A stretch of DNA of 64,000 nucleotides, taken from the NCBI GenBank assembly GCA_011009095.1, contig VTPC01007183.1:89248-153247 (forward strand), read 5' to 3'. Positions 12,370 to 24,705 of this stretch are shown here, piece after piece. The position numbers were made by a program, and so were the translations under genes. Below the pieces are notes generated by a model. That model was not told where the DNA came from. It did not search any database and was given only the letters and a program-made list of their open reading frames with translations. Positions within the stretch are counted from its first letter, which is position 1. Every line of letters begins with the position of its first letter. Origin of the DNA: Ignelater luminosus (taxonomy: Eukaryota; Arthropoda; Insecta; Coleoptera; Elateridae).

Positions 12370-14770
12370 GTTTGAAGTTAGCAATATAATGCTTACCACA
12401 CAAAGATAGTGCCACCTTTGTTATAAAGTTCTGATATTGAACAGCAGGCGGTAAATTCAAAAGATTTCTGTAAAATGTTTCAAACAATGGTAATTATTAT
12501 TTAATATACGTAACAAATTTATTAAAAACTTTTGGGCTAGACTGTGTTTTATTATTAACTTCTATTAATTATTTACTTGATTTTATTACCATCTAACATA
12601 TTTTTGGTCAAGAAATAATTTAAAAATCATGACTTTATGCCGTTTTTAAGCTTTTTTTTTTAAAGTGTGATGATTTCTCTTACTGAAGATTTTATTGCAT
12701 AATAACCGTGAACGACATATAATTATAAATGATATTTGTGTGTATAATTATGCCGTTCACAATTATAGGGCTCGCACGCAACATGTGTTATTAAACTACT
12801 GTTTTAAATAATAAGTTATGAAATTTAAAATTAATTCAATTTAAGAAATGTTGCACAATATTCAAAAATTCTCTTGAAAAGAAATATTTTAGTCTTCACG
12901 TGAACCGAGTCATTTTTATAGGTAGGTCTAGCATTAAAAAGATTTAATTAACGTCTTGTTGTGTTTTATTAGAGAATTTGAGTAAATTCACGTTACACAT
13001 CTCGTTAACGGTAAAGTCACGTGACCAAATACGGTAAAAGTATTTATAAAGAGTTTGAGCAAACAACCAACAATATACAAACTTTAATACAACCTAAAAC
13101 GTAACTTGATGATAAGTGGGTATGGTTATTTAAGAAAACACGTTTTCAATTAATTTATTATTAATAAATTAGTAACAGTAAAAATATCGTCAAAATGCAC
13201 ACGTTCGAAGTACACACCATATCTTCCTAACCTCACAAACCAATTTATGTATACGGTATTTGCTCCCTTATTTGTAAAGAAACAATATAACAGGCACCGA
13301 TAAACTTTAAATTAACAATAAATGGAGATATTATCTTTGTTAGCAAATCAAGGGTCGTTTCTTGGCTGCAAGCAAGGAAAAGTTAGCAAAAGAGAGGTGA
13401 ATTAATTGTCGGTAACACCATTCTGTGATACGAACCGTAAGAATCTTCTACATAATATAATACAAGTGCAAAGCATTTCTTTATTGTAGAATTCAGAGTA
13501 GGCCATGACTTACAATTTCTATAACAGTGTATATGACTTTGATGCTGTTCTCACTAAAAAAGTTACTATAAACGTGTTTGGATTTTGATGTTATTTGTCA
13601 GTGTCATTATTGAGTTATGTTTTGATGTTTTATTTTTTATTCTAATTTTTCTGATTATATTGAGTGACAATAGATGGTATTGTTTTACCTTATGTTCTAC
13701 TAAAGTGAAATTCCAGAATAATGTGTTTCTAAATAATTTAGAAATCTTAGTGCCTTTAATTTTACAAGGTTAGCAGATCTGCTACACTGTAAAAATGAAC
13801 TTAAACCACAGCCTACTCTGAATTCTATAAAAAAATGCACTGTAGTGAGATGTAGTGAATATTTAGATAAGGTACCCGTTACATCGTTTCGTTATATTTC
13901 CGGCGATAGTAGTTGGTTTTCTTTATCCACCGTTACAACTACATTAGCCAATCAAAATTGTCAAATTTGGCCGTCTAAAGAATAAACAAAGCAGTTCAGT
14001 TTTACGCACACATTGAATTTATTTCACTTGAAAGTTTCCGAAACAATTAAGTTTGAGAACTGTCATATCAAACATATCTTTTATATTTATTGAATATGAA
14101 ACCGCGTTAATTTAGATTATTTGTAAAAGTAGAAAGTTTATACTAAAGAATAAAAGTTTTCTTTAAAATTTTCCATTAATAAGTTTATTTCAATGCTAAT
14201 AATTTTATTACTGACAAATGTTAACCTAAAAATGAAAAAACAGCAAAACTGTCAATAAAAAATGCTACTACATAAAAGCTAAGGAATGAGAAGTACCAGT
14301 TAAACAACTTAACATAGGTCTCTAGATTTTGATTTTAAGTTTTAAAGCATTTGAACAGGGTATATGTTTACTACACATTGTTCCCCGTTGCAGTTCTGAA
14401 TAATAAGATTTGGTTAGGTGGTGGTAAAATTTGTTGTTCCAGATTGTCCTAGTTTTCAAAAGAAGCTGTCCTACGGAGTGTGAAAAAATCTGACAACTGC
14501 AGTAATACAAAACTTTAAAATTTGAGGTTATGAAGTTCAGACAACATCAGAATAATGCTGCTAGTTCTAATAGGAACATTAAAGCATTAAAGAACTAATA
14601 AAAATACAATACTAATTAATTCGATTGCTTAGCCATGGTCAAGCTGCAGTAAAAATAGCAAAAAAGGTTAAACATTATTGGCACAAATCATAATCCAACA
14701 ATTAGAATTAAATATTGTCAAGATTAGTCAAAATGGCGGAAAAGCTTTGTAAAAATAATTATGCGGTGTG
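12370..14770. other. Intergenic, nothing recognised
   Basis: AT-rich DNA. One CCAAT-like motif (AGCCAATCAA near 13,947) lies in a slightly GC-richer patch. The hydrophobic open frame near 13,585-13,773 has no support as a gene. No RNA gene or repeat was recognised. Confidence 0.4.
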
Positions 14771-14776
14771 CTATGA

Positions 14777-15005
14777 AAGGTAGGTTTTTTTATTAGCAGC
14801 CTTTTGTGATTGAAAATATTAGGGATACATTAAAGTAAGCAATGTTATCTTTAGTATTTTATAACAATTTATGTTGAAAATCAAGAAATTGTTAATAATT
14901 AATTGCTCTAATGGTAGTTTTGAATGTGATTTTGAACTTCTTTGAAAATGCATATTTTTCGGTATTAGCCGGCTATTTGTAATCGAACTTGTTGGGGGAA
15001 CCCTA
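14777..15005 (+). repeat. Dispersed repeat, second copy of the 46.6-kb element end
   Basis: The sequence aligns over about 220 bases with 46,607-46,815. Shared blocks in the same order include TAACAATTTATGTTGAAAAT / AAGAATTTATGTTGAAACT, CAAGAAAT..TTAA and GGTAGTTTT.AATGTGAT. It is therefore one end of the same repeat family, present here without the inverted partner. Confidence 0.6.
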
Positions 15006-15009
15006 CATG

Positions 15010-15940
15010 GTGAGTTACCTTTACAGCATACTATTATTTACGGTTCCTAATTTTTCTCCAATAATAAAATCCACGTAAACTTGAACATTAAACCTTTTGT
15101 GAGAATTGACAACGTTGCATTTATTACAGAATCATCTGACAGCCTATCGACATCACCGTAACGTTTCTCACGCTTCTAGTTAAATGTTCCCTCTTCTACC
15201 TTTCTTGATGGGTAGTTTGACACGAAGATTATGTATGACATTCCTTAAAAACAATAATAAAGATTCTACGTAGGAGTGACGACCGTGTCCCCTGTTTTGG
15301 GGCGTCTAGTTTAAGGATTCCTAGTTTGGAGTTTGAAAAAGACTCTCGTGTCTGGTTTGAGGTTCCAAACAGGCTTCTTGTGTTCGATTTGAAGTCCAAA
15401 AAGAACCTCATCCCCTATGAGCAGATTTGATGTCTCTAATCTTTTTGATTTTTGACCCTGATCCTAGACATGCTAAAAACTGTCACTTTATAACAAAGCA
15501 GTGTAAACGGAGCGCTGTGCAAAACAAACAAAACATCTTTATAATTCTATTTGTTCGGCGCGACAAGTATATAAGCTATACCCAATTTATTTTGCTACAT
15601 GTAGGGAGGCAACATATGGTGGATGGCCGAATCTCATATGTCACTTTTGTTTATTTTGTAACTAAACATCAAAGTTGTCAAAGTGACAAGCATAAATGCA
15701 TTCTAATATTTTCTTAGGTTTTTGTTTTCCATACCTATCCCTTTTAAAAATTGGAAACTGTATTCTGTAATTACTAAGATACCCATGATGTGCAATGTTG
15801 CCTACTTACTTGTAGAGTCTTAAATTGGGCACGCTGAATAGTGTTGTGGTTTTGAGTGCCAAATAGTATATTCCAACGAATTTTGTAATGAACATCCACT
15901 GTTGCACCGCTTGTTTAAAATTGTGGGTTAAAAACAGTAA
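15010..15940. other. Intergenic, nothing recognised
   Basis: Short open frames at 15,229-15,411 (-) and 15,427-15,717 (+) show no domain, splice context or family likeness. The GC-richer patch near 15,290-15,420 is not matched elsewhere in the window. Confidence 0.35.
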
Positions 15941-15945
15941 TATTA

Positions 15946-16437
15946 TACAGGGTGTCTGAAAACAACATCGACAATGTTTAACTACAAATTCCTGGGTCAA
16001 AATAAGACGATCCAATCTAACTTACTTATATTCTAAAGTCTACCGTTTATGACATACAGGGTGTCAAAGTTAAATTTAAAATTTCTAGTTTTTTCAATAT
16101 TTCAAAAACAAGGAGGGATATCCGAACGAAATTTTTTACATGCTTGTTACTCTAAGATGTCTACGAGCTAGCTGTGCCCCTCCCATTTCCCCACCTCTGA
16201 TAGGGATATTAAACACAGAACTATGTAAAATCGTAGAAAATTTTGTTCCCATATCTCACCTTGTTCTTGAAATATTGAAAAAATTAAAAATTTTAAATTC
16301 AAATTTGACACCCTGTATCTCATAAACGGCAGACTTTAGGATTTAGGTAAGAAGGGTTAAATAGTCTTATTTTGTCCCCAGGAATTTGTGGTTAAGCGTT
16401 GTCGATGTTCTTTCCAGGCGCCCTGTATAATTCTGTA
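15946..16437. repeat. Foldback element with TACAGGG ends, about 490 bp
   Basis: The element begins TACAGGGTGTC and ends GCGCCCTGTA. Its two halves are inverted copies throughout: ACAACATCGACAATG / CGTTGTCGATGTT, TTCCTGGG / CCCCAGGAA, and AGTCTACCGTTTATGA / TCATAAACGGCAGACT. An inner pair of TACAGGGTGTCAAA ends (about 16,062 and 16,318) suggests nested or stepwise growth. There is no coding capacity; the ORF at 16,140-16,325 lies inside the arms. Confidence 0.85.
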
Positions 16438-16597
16438 AAAACAACGAAGACGGAAAGCAACAATTATTATTTAAAATACTGCCTACTAACAAGAACAAGT
16501 TGAAAGTGTTGTATTGTTGTTGTTTAACTACAGAAATTACCCATATTCTGTGAAATTCTAGTCAAACTGTGTATCTATGGAAGCATGCAACGTTGCA

Positions 16598-16871
16598 GTG
16601 TTATCACACAGATTAAATAAGGGTCAGATATTTTACTCCCTATTCCACCAATGTTTTTTTGTCTCTGCACCTTTACATTTGCAGCTCTGGGAGTTTACCA
16701 CGCCTACTCTTTTACGCGCGTTTTATGAAAAGTGCGTACCAAGCTGGGCTGCTTGCGCAGTACATGTCAAAATAGCAAGCTCTGGGAGTTTTTTTGAGAG
16801 AGAGAGAGCAATAGAATTCACAAATTTGTTGAAGTGAAATATCTGACTCTTATTTAATCTGTGGTTATCAC
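16598..16871. repeat. MITE with about 38-bp terminal inverted repeats
   Basis: GTGTTATCACACAGATTAAA at the left end is mirrored by TTTAATCTGTGGTTATCAC at the right end. The similarity continues through GGGTCAGATATTTTACT / AGTGAAATATCTGACTC. Inside, AGCTCTGGGAGTTT occurs twice as a direct repeat, and a short GA run sits near 16,796. The ORF at 16,577-16,837 is only this repeat read through. Confidence 0.75.
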
Positions 16872-16989
16872 TACAAAAACTGGGTTAAACGTGGCGACAT
16901 TTTTATCGTATTCGTTTTTTATTTAAAAATCTACCACCTGCTATACATTATGGTGTCTGCTTTTAAAAATTGACGTATCTTTTTTGTTC

Positions 16990-17510
16990 TCCCTAAAGGA
17001 AATGGCGGAAAAAACTACAGTACGTTATTCTGTGCTCAAAAACAAGAAGAAATTTCCTATACCAATTTGGCCTTAACTGCCTATTTTTCAAAATATTAGC
17101 AATTAAAACTTTTAAATTTGGCAACGAAGTACGTTTAAAGGAGGGAGTACGCGAGTTGTGCTTGCAATCTTTTTTTTTACTATTGTTAGGAACGTGTAAC
17201 ATTGCAATATTTTCAAAAGGTATTTCTTGCAAGGAATTTACCATTTTAAGAAGTGGATTACTAATACACTAGTACAAAAAAACTATTAACGGTACGTAAT
17301 TAGTGTCTTTTACGTTTAAACTCTGTTTAAACATTAATACTTTGTTGTATTTATTACGAATGCGGAATCAACTATGTAAGCAATTTACGACTTCCAATAA
17401 CTTCTTCAAGATTGGGTTAACAGCAAAATGGTACAAAGATTTTCTGTTTAGTTTTTAGCGTAGAATAACGTATTGAAGTTTTTCCCGCCATTTCCTTTAC
17501 ACCCTGTATA
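16990..17510. repeat. Foldback element, about 520 bp, TACAGGGTGTAAAG type
   Basis: The right end reads CCATTTCCTTTACACCCTGTATA. The left end carries the inverted partner, CCCTAAAGGAAATGGCGG, with its outermost bases decayed. The arms match for roughly 100 bases, for example TACGTTATTCTGTGCTCAAA against the reverse complement of TTTTTAGCGTAGAATAACGTA. Confidence 0.75.
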
Positions 17511-17519
17511 ATTAAACAC

Positions 17520-18860
17520 CCTAGCAATGATGTCGCTTATATTTCTAAAAGATATTGCAACATTGGTGAATTTTTCAATAGAAAACAAACTTTATGTGAA
17601 ATCGCGAGCAATAAATGTTGATCATATGATACAATGTTTTATTAATACACAGTCCGACAAGCAATTGCTGGTGATTATTCAACTTACTTCTTACAAGAAG
17701 CGTTAATTTTAAAAGACCCCTAGTCTCTGTCCATTGCAGCGTGTAAACATATGTATCCGTTTTTATTATTGGTGGGGTTGCGAGGTAAATATAAAAGCAG
17801 GCAGATAGGATAGTTGACATAAAATTACAGATTTTGCACACGACTATGTATAAAATAAGCGAAAATTCTAGAAAATAGTGACGACTTGAAACTGTAATGA
17901 CATTTTAACGTCGTGTACTGACCGTACTGACAACACTGTAACGTTGTCAAATATTTGACGTTTGTAATTCATAGAAAAATGTGATGTATTTTGCAGATTT
18001 TATTCGAGAAACTTTTATTAGGATAAGGGGACAAGTCAAAAGAATCGGGATGTCTGATATCCTTGAGCTTATTTCAAATTTCAATCTCAGGTCTGTTACT
18101 GATAAAAGCATTCTTAAAAACCCGCGTACATGATATTCACTTATCAGTTTTTTTATTACCCTTAGTATTGATAGTCAAAATACTGTGGAATACATTAACA
18201 AGCTAGACAGTAAATTATTTATTTATCAGTTCGCACATGTTGTATGTGAATTTTAAAAATCTAAGTTGTCTTTTATATTTATTTTATAAAGAATTCAAGA
18301 ATAGTAAGGGATGGCATTTACTAAAATGTACATTGCTAACTGTTTAAGTTCTTATTAATCCATTTTCATACATATTTAATAAAACTATCTACTTAATTTG
18401 AGCTCTTTGGTTGTTTTTGAATAAAACTTTTTCCTAATAACTTGATGTTCTTTTAAGATTCCCTATCTGCACTTAACACATACAATCTACTTCAAGGTAC
18501 TTATTGGTCAAGGTGAGGTTAGCTATTCATATCTACATTTGAAAATTAAAAAATTTATCTATTATAGAGGCAGTAAAACTAAAAAAAGAATTGGTTGACA
18601 GTTCTTTAAATTGCATCACCTGTTGGTGTGTCTTGAACAAAGAAATTAATATTTAGGATTTGTACAGGCAACATGTAAAAATGCACATTTCTACGTCAAT
18701 TGCTTTTTTATGCAGTTCTCATAAAAACCAAATGTTTCATTAATATTTGTAACAAAAAAAGCTAACCACACTAATTAAGAAACAATGATAATTCATTTCT
18801 CGTTTGTTTATCATAAACCTCTTTTGTCACACAAAATCTTAATAATAACAAAACACTTTT
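17520..18860. other. Intergenic, nothing recognised
   Basis: AT-rich DNA between a foldback element and the 3' end of the peroxiredoxin gene. I saw no coding, RNA or repeat signal that I could support. Confidence 0.4.
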
Positions 18861-18867
18861 AAGATTC

Positions 18868-18873
18868 TTTATT
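18868..18873 (-). terminator. Polyadenylation signal AATAAA of the peroxiredoxin gene
   Basis: TTTATT on the plus strand is AATAAA on the gene strand, 122 bases past the stop codon. It is the only good signal in a suitable place. Confidence 0.6.
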
Positions 18874-18994
18874 ATTAGAAAAAAAATACTGAAGTACATG
18901 GTAAACAACTTATACAAAAAAAGAATAACTTAAATACAAAATAAATTCGAATATAGGAAGCAAAGTTACATTCTTAGGTATTGTTTTTAAAATT

Positions 18995-19588
18995 CTAATT
19001 AACAGACTTGAAGTAATCCTTACTATTTTGTGGATCAGGTTTGATTGTTTTAGCTCCAGGAGTCCAACCAGCTGGGCATACCTCTCCATGCTCATCGGTG
19101 AATTGAAATGCCTGCACTAATCGCAGGGTCTCATCAACAGAACGTCCAACAGGAAGATCGTTGATTGTGATTTGACGCAATATTCCTTTTGGATCGATGA
19201 TGAAAAGTCCACGATATGAGATTCCAGTGCTTTCATTTAAGACTCCATAATCTTTAGATACCTTTCCTGATTTATCAGCAAGTAAAGGTAAGTTGATTTC
19301 ACCTAAACCTCCTTCTTTCCGTGGTACATTTGTCCATGCCAGGTGTGTGAACTGACTATCAGTAGATACAGCAATCACAGCAGTATTAATTTTTTTAAAT
19401 TCTTCGATACGATCAGAGAACGCTATAATCTCAGTTGGGCAAACAAATGTAAAATCTAACGGATAAAAGAATAATACGACATATTGCCCTTTATAGTCTG
19501 CAAGATTTATTTCTTTAAATTCACCATTAATTACAGCAATACCTTTAAATTGGGGAGCCGCTTCTTGTATCTTTGGCACTAAAGACAT
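18995..19588 (-). CDS. Jafrac1: Typical 2-Cys peroxiredoxin (thioredoxin peroxidase 1)
   Basis: This 197-residue, single-exon reading frame is the family's full length. It reduces hydrogen peroxide and organic peroxides using thioredoxin, most likely in the cytosol because there is no signal or targeting peptide. The peroxidatic Cys50 lies in FTFVCPTE and the resolving Cys171 in GEVCPAGW. The GGLG loop (93-96) and the C-terminal YF (DYFKSVN) are both present; together these mark forms sensitive to over-oxidation. The catalytic threonine (Thr47) and the conserved arginine of ISYRG are in place. The start is the only ATG before the conserved AP.F...A domain opening. A possible acceptor (CTCTACAG) just upstream suggests an intron in the 5' UTR. 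The symbol follows the fly orthologue and rests on similarity recalled from the family. Confidence 0.95.
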   Translation of the reverse strand: MSLVPKIQEAAPQFKGIAVINGEFKEINLADYKGQYVVLFFYPLDFTFVCPTEIIAFSDRIEEFKKINTAVIAVSTDSQFTHLAWTNVPRKEGGLGEINLPLLADKSGKVSKDYGVLNESTGISYRGLFIIDPKGILRQITINDLPVGRSVDETLRLVQAFQFTDEHGEVCPAGWTPGAKTIKPDPQNSKDYFKSVN

Positions 19589-19599
19589 GATTTATAAAT

Positions 19600-20765
19600 T
19601 AAATTATAAAAAAACAAACGTTAAAATCACTGTAGAGTGTATAGATGTGTAAAAGTTATAATAAGCCGGATGAATTTCTGGGTAATTTAACACCCTTCGC
19701 CGGACTTCGTGTCGGTTTATTCAACAATGAACACATGAGCGCGCAACACATTTCTCTCCCCTACCAAGAAAATGGTATAAAGTTCTGATTCATGTACTAA
19801 AGTTTTCCGATGCTGTCTATGTCAATACTTATTTCCATTTATATTCCAAGAACACGACTTAATTGGTTATAGCCCAACTGGTTTTGTTGACGTGATGAAT
19901 TTGGAAAAATATTCGTGAGATACAAAGGTGAGAATTTTGATGTTTTATGATGAGATCATGTTACAATTCGTGCATTCGTTACAGTATTCACTAAAACTTA
20001 CTGCATTATCGAGAAGTTTGAATCTGTGCAATCTTGTATTATTAATTATTAATGATATTTAAGGTTGATGAGCTATATCGAAGAATGCTGTGATATTATT
20101 ACTGTTGCAAGTTAACACATTTTGTAGATTTGATGTTTATTTCAAATAAATAATTAACTTTTAAATTAATTTATTTCCCGCAATTACTATATAAGTTGGT
20201 TATCTCGGCGATAGATGTCGGACAATCTAAAAGTCTACAACGAACGTAGTTTATTGGTTGAAATATTTATTACGTCATTGAATGTAAACATTTTTCATAA
20301 TTTTCATAAGAATGGTATTTTTAAACACTAATTAAGATTAAAATAGGAATCTTATCACATTTTATATTACTCATGTATACTTTGCTGTGCGCTGTATGCT
20401 TAGCAATATAGCAAAGTTATTTTAAGGAAATGGTTTCATTTCTTGTCAGGTGTAAAATGTGTTGTTGATAAGTAGGCGTTTTTATAAAGCTCTAAAGTTG
20501 AAATCGCAAGAAAAAAAACTTTTAAAAGAAAACGATTCTTTTCGTTTAAAGTCTGTTGAGTGAATATACCTTAAACATAATTATTAAAGATTTTAGGAAG
20601 TAGGTATATCTAAACTTTTCAGTTTTTATTCTCTTTGTTAGGAAAGTCTAAAATGCATGCATGCATCTTGAAATGACGGATTGGAGTAGTTGTTTAGAGA
20701 TACAACAACTTTTAATAAAATAATATTTTAATACGTTTTTGTTCGTGTTCAATATAACTGTTAAG
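19600..20765. other. Upstream region of the peroxiredoxin gene
   Basis: The first 150 bases are GC-richer (CGCCGGACTTCGTGTCGG near 19,698) and probably hold the promoter and 5' UTR. The rest is AT-rich with nothing recognised. Confidence 0.35.
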
Positions 20766-20771
20766 AGGAAA

Positions 20772-20983
20772 ATGAAACAATGATGAGCTGTTTGAGGTAT
20801 TAAATATTGTTATAAATAATTTCAAATGATTACAAATGTACTAATTAATAATTTCTACAAAAACCTACGGCTTCATTTTCTAATCCTGATGAAGTGAAAA
20901 TCCAGATCACCGAATGTTGGCAACTGAGGAAAAACAGCGGTGAATAATAAATAAATTGTTCTAATGGCTCATCATTGTTTCAT
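20772..20983. repeat. Short element with 17-bp perfect inverted repeats
   Basis: ATGAAACAATGATGAGC (20,772-20,788) is perfectly mirrored at 20,967-20,983. Between them, CTGATGA (about 20,896) is followed by a GTGA...TCAC stem and CGAA. This is an arrangement like a hammerhead ribozyme core, known from Penelope-like and related retroelements. No reading frame is present. Confidence 0.45.
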
Positions 20984-21226
20984 TTACGTCTTCATATTTT
21001 AATGTTAGAAAGGTACATAATAAAATTTAGAGAGAAAATTAAATACATGTATGACTTGATAGTTGGATAAGAATCATTCAAACAAACTTTACCCACTGGT
21101 GTTCTAATAGTAGATAGAACTTTGTCTCTGCATTATTATGTATTGATGAAGACTGGAAAATTCTATCTGTCGATACTTGCTACAAAGTTAAAATTATTTT
21201 TTTGCAGGACTGTCTCTAAAGTTGAT

Positions 21227-21784
21227 CAGGCCCGTCGTAAGCGGGCGTGCAGGGCGTGTACCGTACGCGGACCGTATGTTCACGGGGGCTTCAAATATAG
21301 CGATTTGTCATGTTCATACTCATTCTCATTTAATCAGTACAGCATTATGAAAGACGTTTACTTGTTATGACAATATTTTTTTCTTCGTGTACATTTATTA
21401 CATGCATTGTCTCGCAATTATTATTATGTTTCAGTTATCAAAACCAGTTGATTATGAGACAAAGTACCAACACAAACAAATGACGATCACAAATTGAGCT
21501 CAATAACATTTCCCCTCCGCTAGAGGCGCTGTTTTTCCACGTTAAATCTGACAAGTTTTAAACGTCAGTTTATAAGATTGAGATGATTTTTGAAAATTCT
21601 ATCTCATAAACATGTAATGATAGTAAACTGTTTGACTTTGCAAAGTGATTATTTACTTTGTACACACCCATATGTAACAAAACTAAAAGTCATTTGTACA
21701 AGCCCAGTCAGAGACAGAGGATGGGGATGGGGGCGGCATAGTCAGTTTTGCATGCGGGCTTTCAGGCGACTAGCGGCGGGCCTG
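21227..21784. mobile_element. Non-autonomous hAT-type MITE with 8-bp target duplication
   Basis: Inverted ends read CAGGCCCGTCGTAAG (left) and CAGGCCCGCCGCTAG (right, reverse strand). The flanks AAGTTGAT (21,219-21,226) and AAATTGAT (21,785-21,792) agree in seven of eight bases. CAG-type ends with 8-bp duplications are the hallmark of the hAT superfamily. The inside (558 bp in total) has no transposase. Its GC-rich termini contrast with the AT-rich middle. Confidence 0.75.
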
Positions 21785-21805
21785 AAATTGATTTTTTCCT
21801 ACCTG

Positions 21806-22420
21806 TTGCCAATGTCAAAAGTTGACAATTATAAACATTTACAATAAATTTGACGTATCGATGTTATAAAGCTGGATCGATGGCATAAAGAATTCATTAT
21901 ATACATTTACGGTCCTGGCCAACTTCGTTTTTTAATCTGTCGCCAAAAGGTTTTCATTTCTATTTTCTTTAAAATACGAACGTGCAAAAAATATTGTATA
22001 CAACTTGAGTGTATAAAGTGTCTTTTTGATCTCGTAGGACTTATGGTATGAGCGACAGCGAATGCCATAAACTTCCTACTCGCTCAAAAAGCTTCACTTT
22101 ACACTCTTGTTATGTCAGTAACCGCCTGTAAAGTTGACGCTTTACAATTTGCTGTCAGTGTCAAAAGTTGACATTTCCAGTAAACTTGACGTATCGATGT
22201 TACAATGAATTCATGATGCGCACTTATGATCTTGGCCAACTTCATTTCTAAGCTACCACCAATAGTTCTTCTTTATTATTTTCAATAAAATACGGTCGTG
22301 CAAAAAATGTTCTACACGTGTCTTTTTTGAACTCGTAGAGTTTATGGTATGAGCGACAGCGAATGCCATAAACTTCTTACTCGTTCGAAAAGCTTCACTT
22401 TATACCCTTGTTATAACAAG
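21806..22420 (+). repeat. Imperfect tandem duplication, each copy with a 100-bp hairpin
   Basis: Two copies of a unit of about 300-345 bp follow each other, from about 21,806 and about 22,150. Shared landmarks are GTCAAAAGTTGACA, TTGACGTATCGATGTTA, GGCCAACTTC, AATACG.(A/G)CGTGCAAAAAAT and GGTATGAGCGACAGCGAATG. Each unit holds a hairpin (22,007-22,106 and about 22,311-22,410) with arms such as TTTATGG / CCATAAA and, in the first, GAGTGTATAAAGTG / CACTTTACACTC. Confidence 0.65.
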
Positions 22421-22429
22421 CGATCATTA

Positions 22430-23705
22430 AAATTACAGATCCTGGTAGGCTATGAAATTTTTCCGTTGGGACTCGCTTAGACACACGAACGCCAACCAAG
22501 GCCAATACATAACCTACAAAACCAATTAATAACACAATAAAACAAATTTAAACTGTCAATTTGACAGATAATTCTTACTTAGAATGGATTAACCTAAAAC
22601 ATGATTTCATTTTCATACCCTACTGGAAACTGAAATTTTAATGATCGCGTGTTATAAATAATTATTATTGTTCAATTACATTCTTCTTCTTACAAACGAA
22701 ATTCTCTTTCTTTTTCAATATATCTATTTTTCCTACTTCTAGTTTCCTTTCGTTTGTTAGCTTAGATTCATTTGTAGCAAGACAACTTACAATTGGACAA
22801 ATATTTACCATTATACTAATAATGTTTGAATTCAGTTCGCTAAAGAAGATTTGTCTAGATCAAATCAATAGAGTGTCTAAATAGAAAAAGTCACCAACTG
22901 AATCTATTTGGTGCAGTTTAATCTAAGGTAGGTACTGAAGATTATTTTGTGTGACTTTTACTAAATATCTCTTATTGAAGTACATAAATTTGTTTTCTGT
23001 TTCTTTAAAAAGGGTCTCAGGTGTAGAGAGTCTTCAATTTGCCATTATACTATCTCACTTTTAATTAAAAAACGTTCCTTCTGCTAAATCACACATCATA
23101 CGTTTTGGTAAGAAAATTAACTTTGCCATAAACAATATAAGTCGTTTCAATCTAACCAGGGTGTTCATAATAAATTCTGAAACTTCTGGGAGTAATATCA
23201 ATACTCTAGTAAAACGATTGGTGAGAATTTTAGGCAATGTATAATCTGGAACCTGAGTTAGAGGCTATAAAATAGAAAATTTGGAACATTAATGAAGAAA
23301 TGTAGCAAGAATAGCAAGAAACAAGTCTGCTCTAATCTTTATAAAATATGCAAAGTTAAAAAAGTTATTTTAAGTTTGATTTGTAAACCACACTTCCAAT
23401 AGAAAGACTATTTCAAAATTGAAATCTGTTTTAAAAAAGTAACTTTTCTACCATCCACCAGCTTTGTTTCATTATCTTATACAAAACGGCACTTTGGTTA
23501 TCTTCAGATCATTAAATATTCAAAATTCTCAACTTTTATAAAGAGAGCTCTGGCCCTGCAGTACTAGCTTCTCGTTTATGACATTGGACATTTCTGTTTA
23601 CAGTTAAATCAATCTTCCTTTAAATAAAACAATTGTTACAGCTCTTATAGTCGAGCCGCAATGCAGAACATTTAACGTACATAAAAGAGATGCATTATTA
23701 CAAAG
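22430..23705. other. Intergenic, nothing recognised
   Basis: AT-rich DNA. A lone CAGGGTGTTCATAATAAATT near 23,157 resembles a foldback-element end without its partner. No gene was recognised. Confidence 0.35.
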
Positions 23706-24245
23706 CTTACATAAAGGGTGTCTCCAGATCGACTTGACAATAGGCGTGAAAGACAAAAAATTTTTGAGTTGAAATTCGAGCCTGTGGGGATCAGCCTTGC
23801 TTGATTAGAAACTAACTTGCGCTATATTTTTATTTTTGAAAAATCAAGCAGGCTTTGATAGGTATCAAAAACTTATTTTCGGTGTAGGTAAAGTATCTTT
23901 TTCGTGAGACATATCGAAAAATTTTATAAGCAAAAGTTGTTCAGAATGCAGATTTATGCCCACATACTAAATTGAAAGACAATCGGCACAATTTGATTTT
24001 CTCTAGTTAAAAAGTCTAGTACGTAGTTAAAATGTGCATATACGAAACAAGTTATGTATACACGGTATCCTAAACAATACCAAAGACTTTCACGGTCCGA
24101 GTTACTAATAAACGACATCTTTAGGAATTAGACCACGATATTGCTGAAGTATGAGATAATAAAGATGAGTACGGTAACTCGACGAGTAAACCACGCTACA
24201 GACAAATTTCCTCTCGAGTTAAATTACCGTGCCCTTTTTAGTTTC

Positions 24246-24287
24246 CTGAAGACGATCTTTAACAAAGTGAACGAAACGTTGAGCGTC
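24246..24287 (+). ncRNA. Hammerhead-ribozyme-like motif, degenerate
   Basis: CTGAAGA fits the conserved CUGANGA box. It is followed by an imperfect stem (CTTT-AAC-AAAG), then by GAA and a tiny stem ACG-TTGAG-CGT ending in C, the expected cleavage position. Short third stems of this kind are known in ribozymes of Penelope-like elements. Stem I does not pair well here, so activity is doubtful, and a chance match or decayed copy is possible. Confidence 0.25.
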
Positions 24288-24705
24288 TAATATTTTAATA
24301 ATGACACGGTTTAAAGCTGAAAGACATTGTTTGATATTAAAACGTCGCTAGTTTTTTTACTTAGAATTGAACGTCATACTAAACATTTAACTCGTGATGG
24401 GAGCGTTCAAACTATCGTCTTGCTGGAAGAAGAATAAAAATTTGCTGCTTCGTATTCATCAATTCTTTGAACTATTAAAAGATCTAGAAAAGCTGGTAAT
24501 CATACTTGCAGGTCTGGACAATGTAGAAAACAAGTCACCAATGCCAAATAAGACAGATTTTTGCGATTTATTGATTTTCGAGTTATTTCTTTGACACCTT
24601 GAACGAACCTAGTCGTTGAACAGCGGTGGATATTTATCAGTTATTTGCTCCATATATTGGCCGAAATCTTTTATTAATGCAAGATAGTGTTGTACCTTAG
24701 TTCAC

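Noticed and set aside
13585-13773. Hydrophobic 62-codon ORF
   Set aside because: The AT-rich composition gives Phe/Leu/Ile codons by chance; no splice or domain support.
16577-16837. 86-codon ORF on the plus strand
   Set aside because: It runs through a MITE and its GA run; no protein-like conservation.
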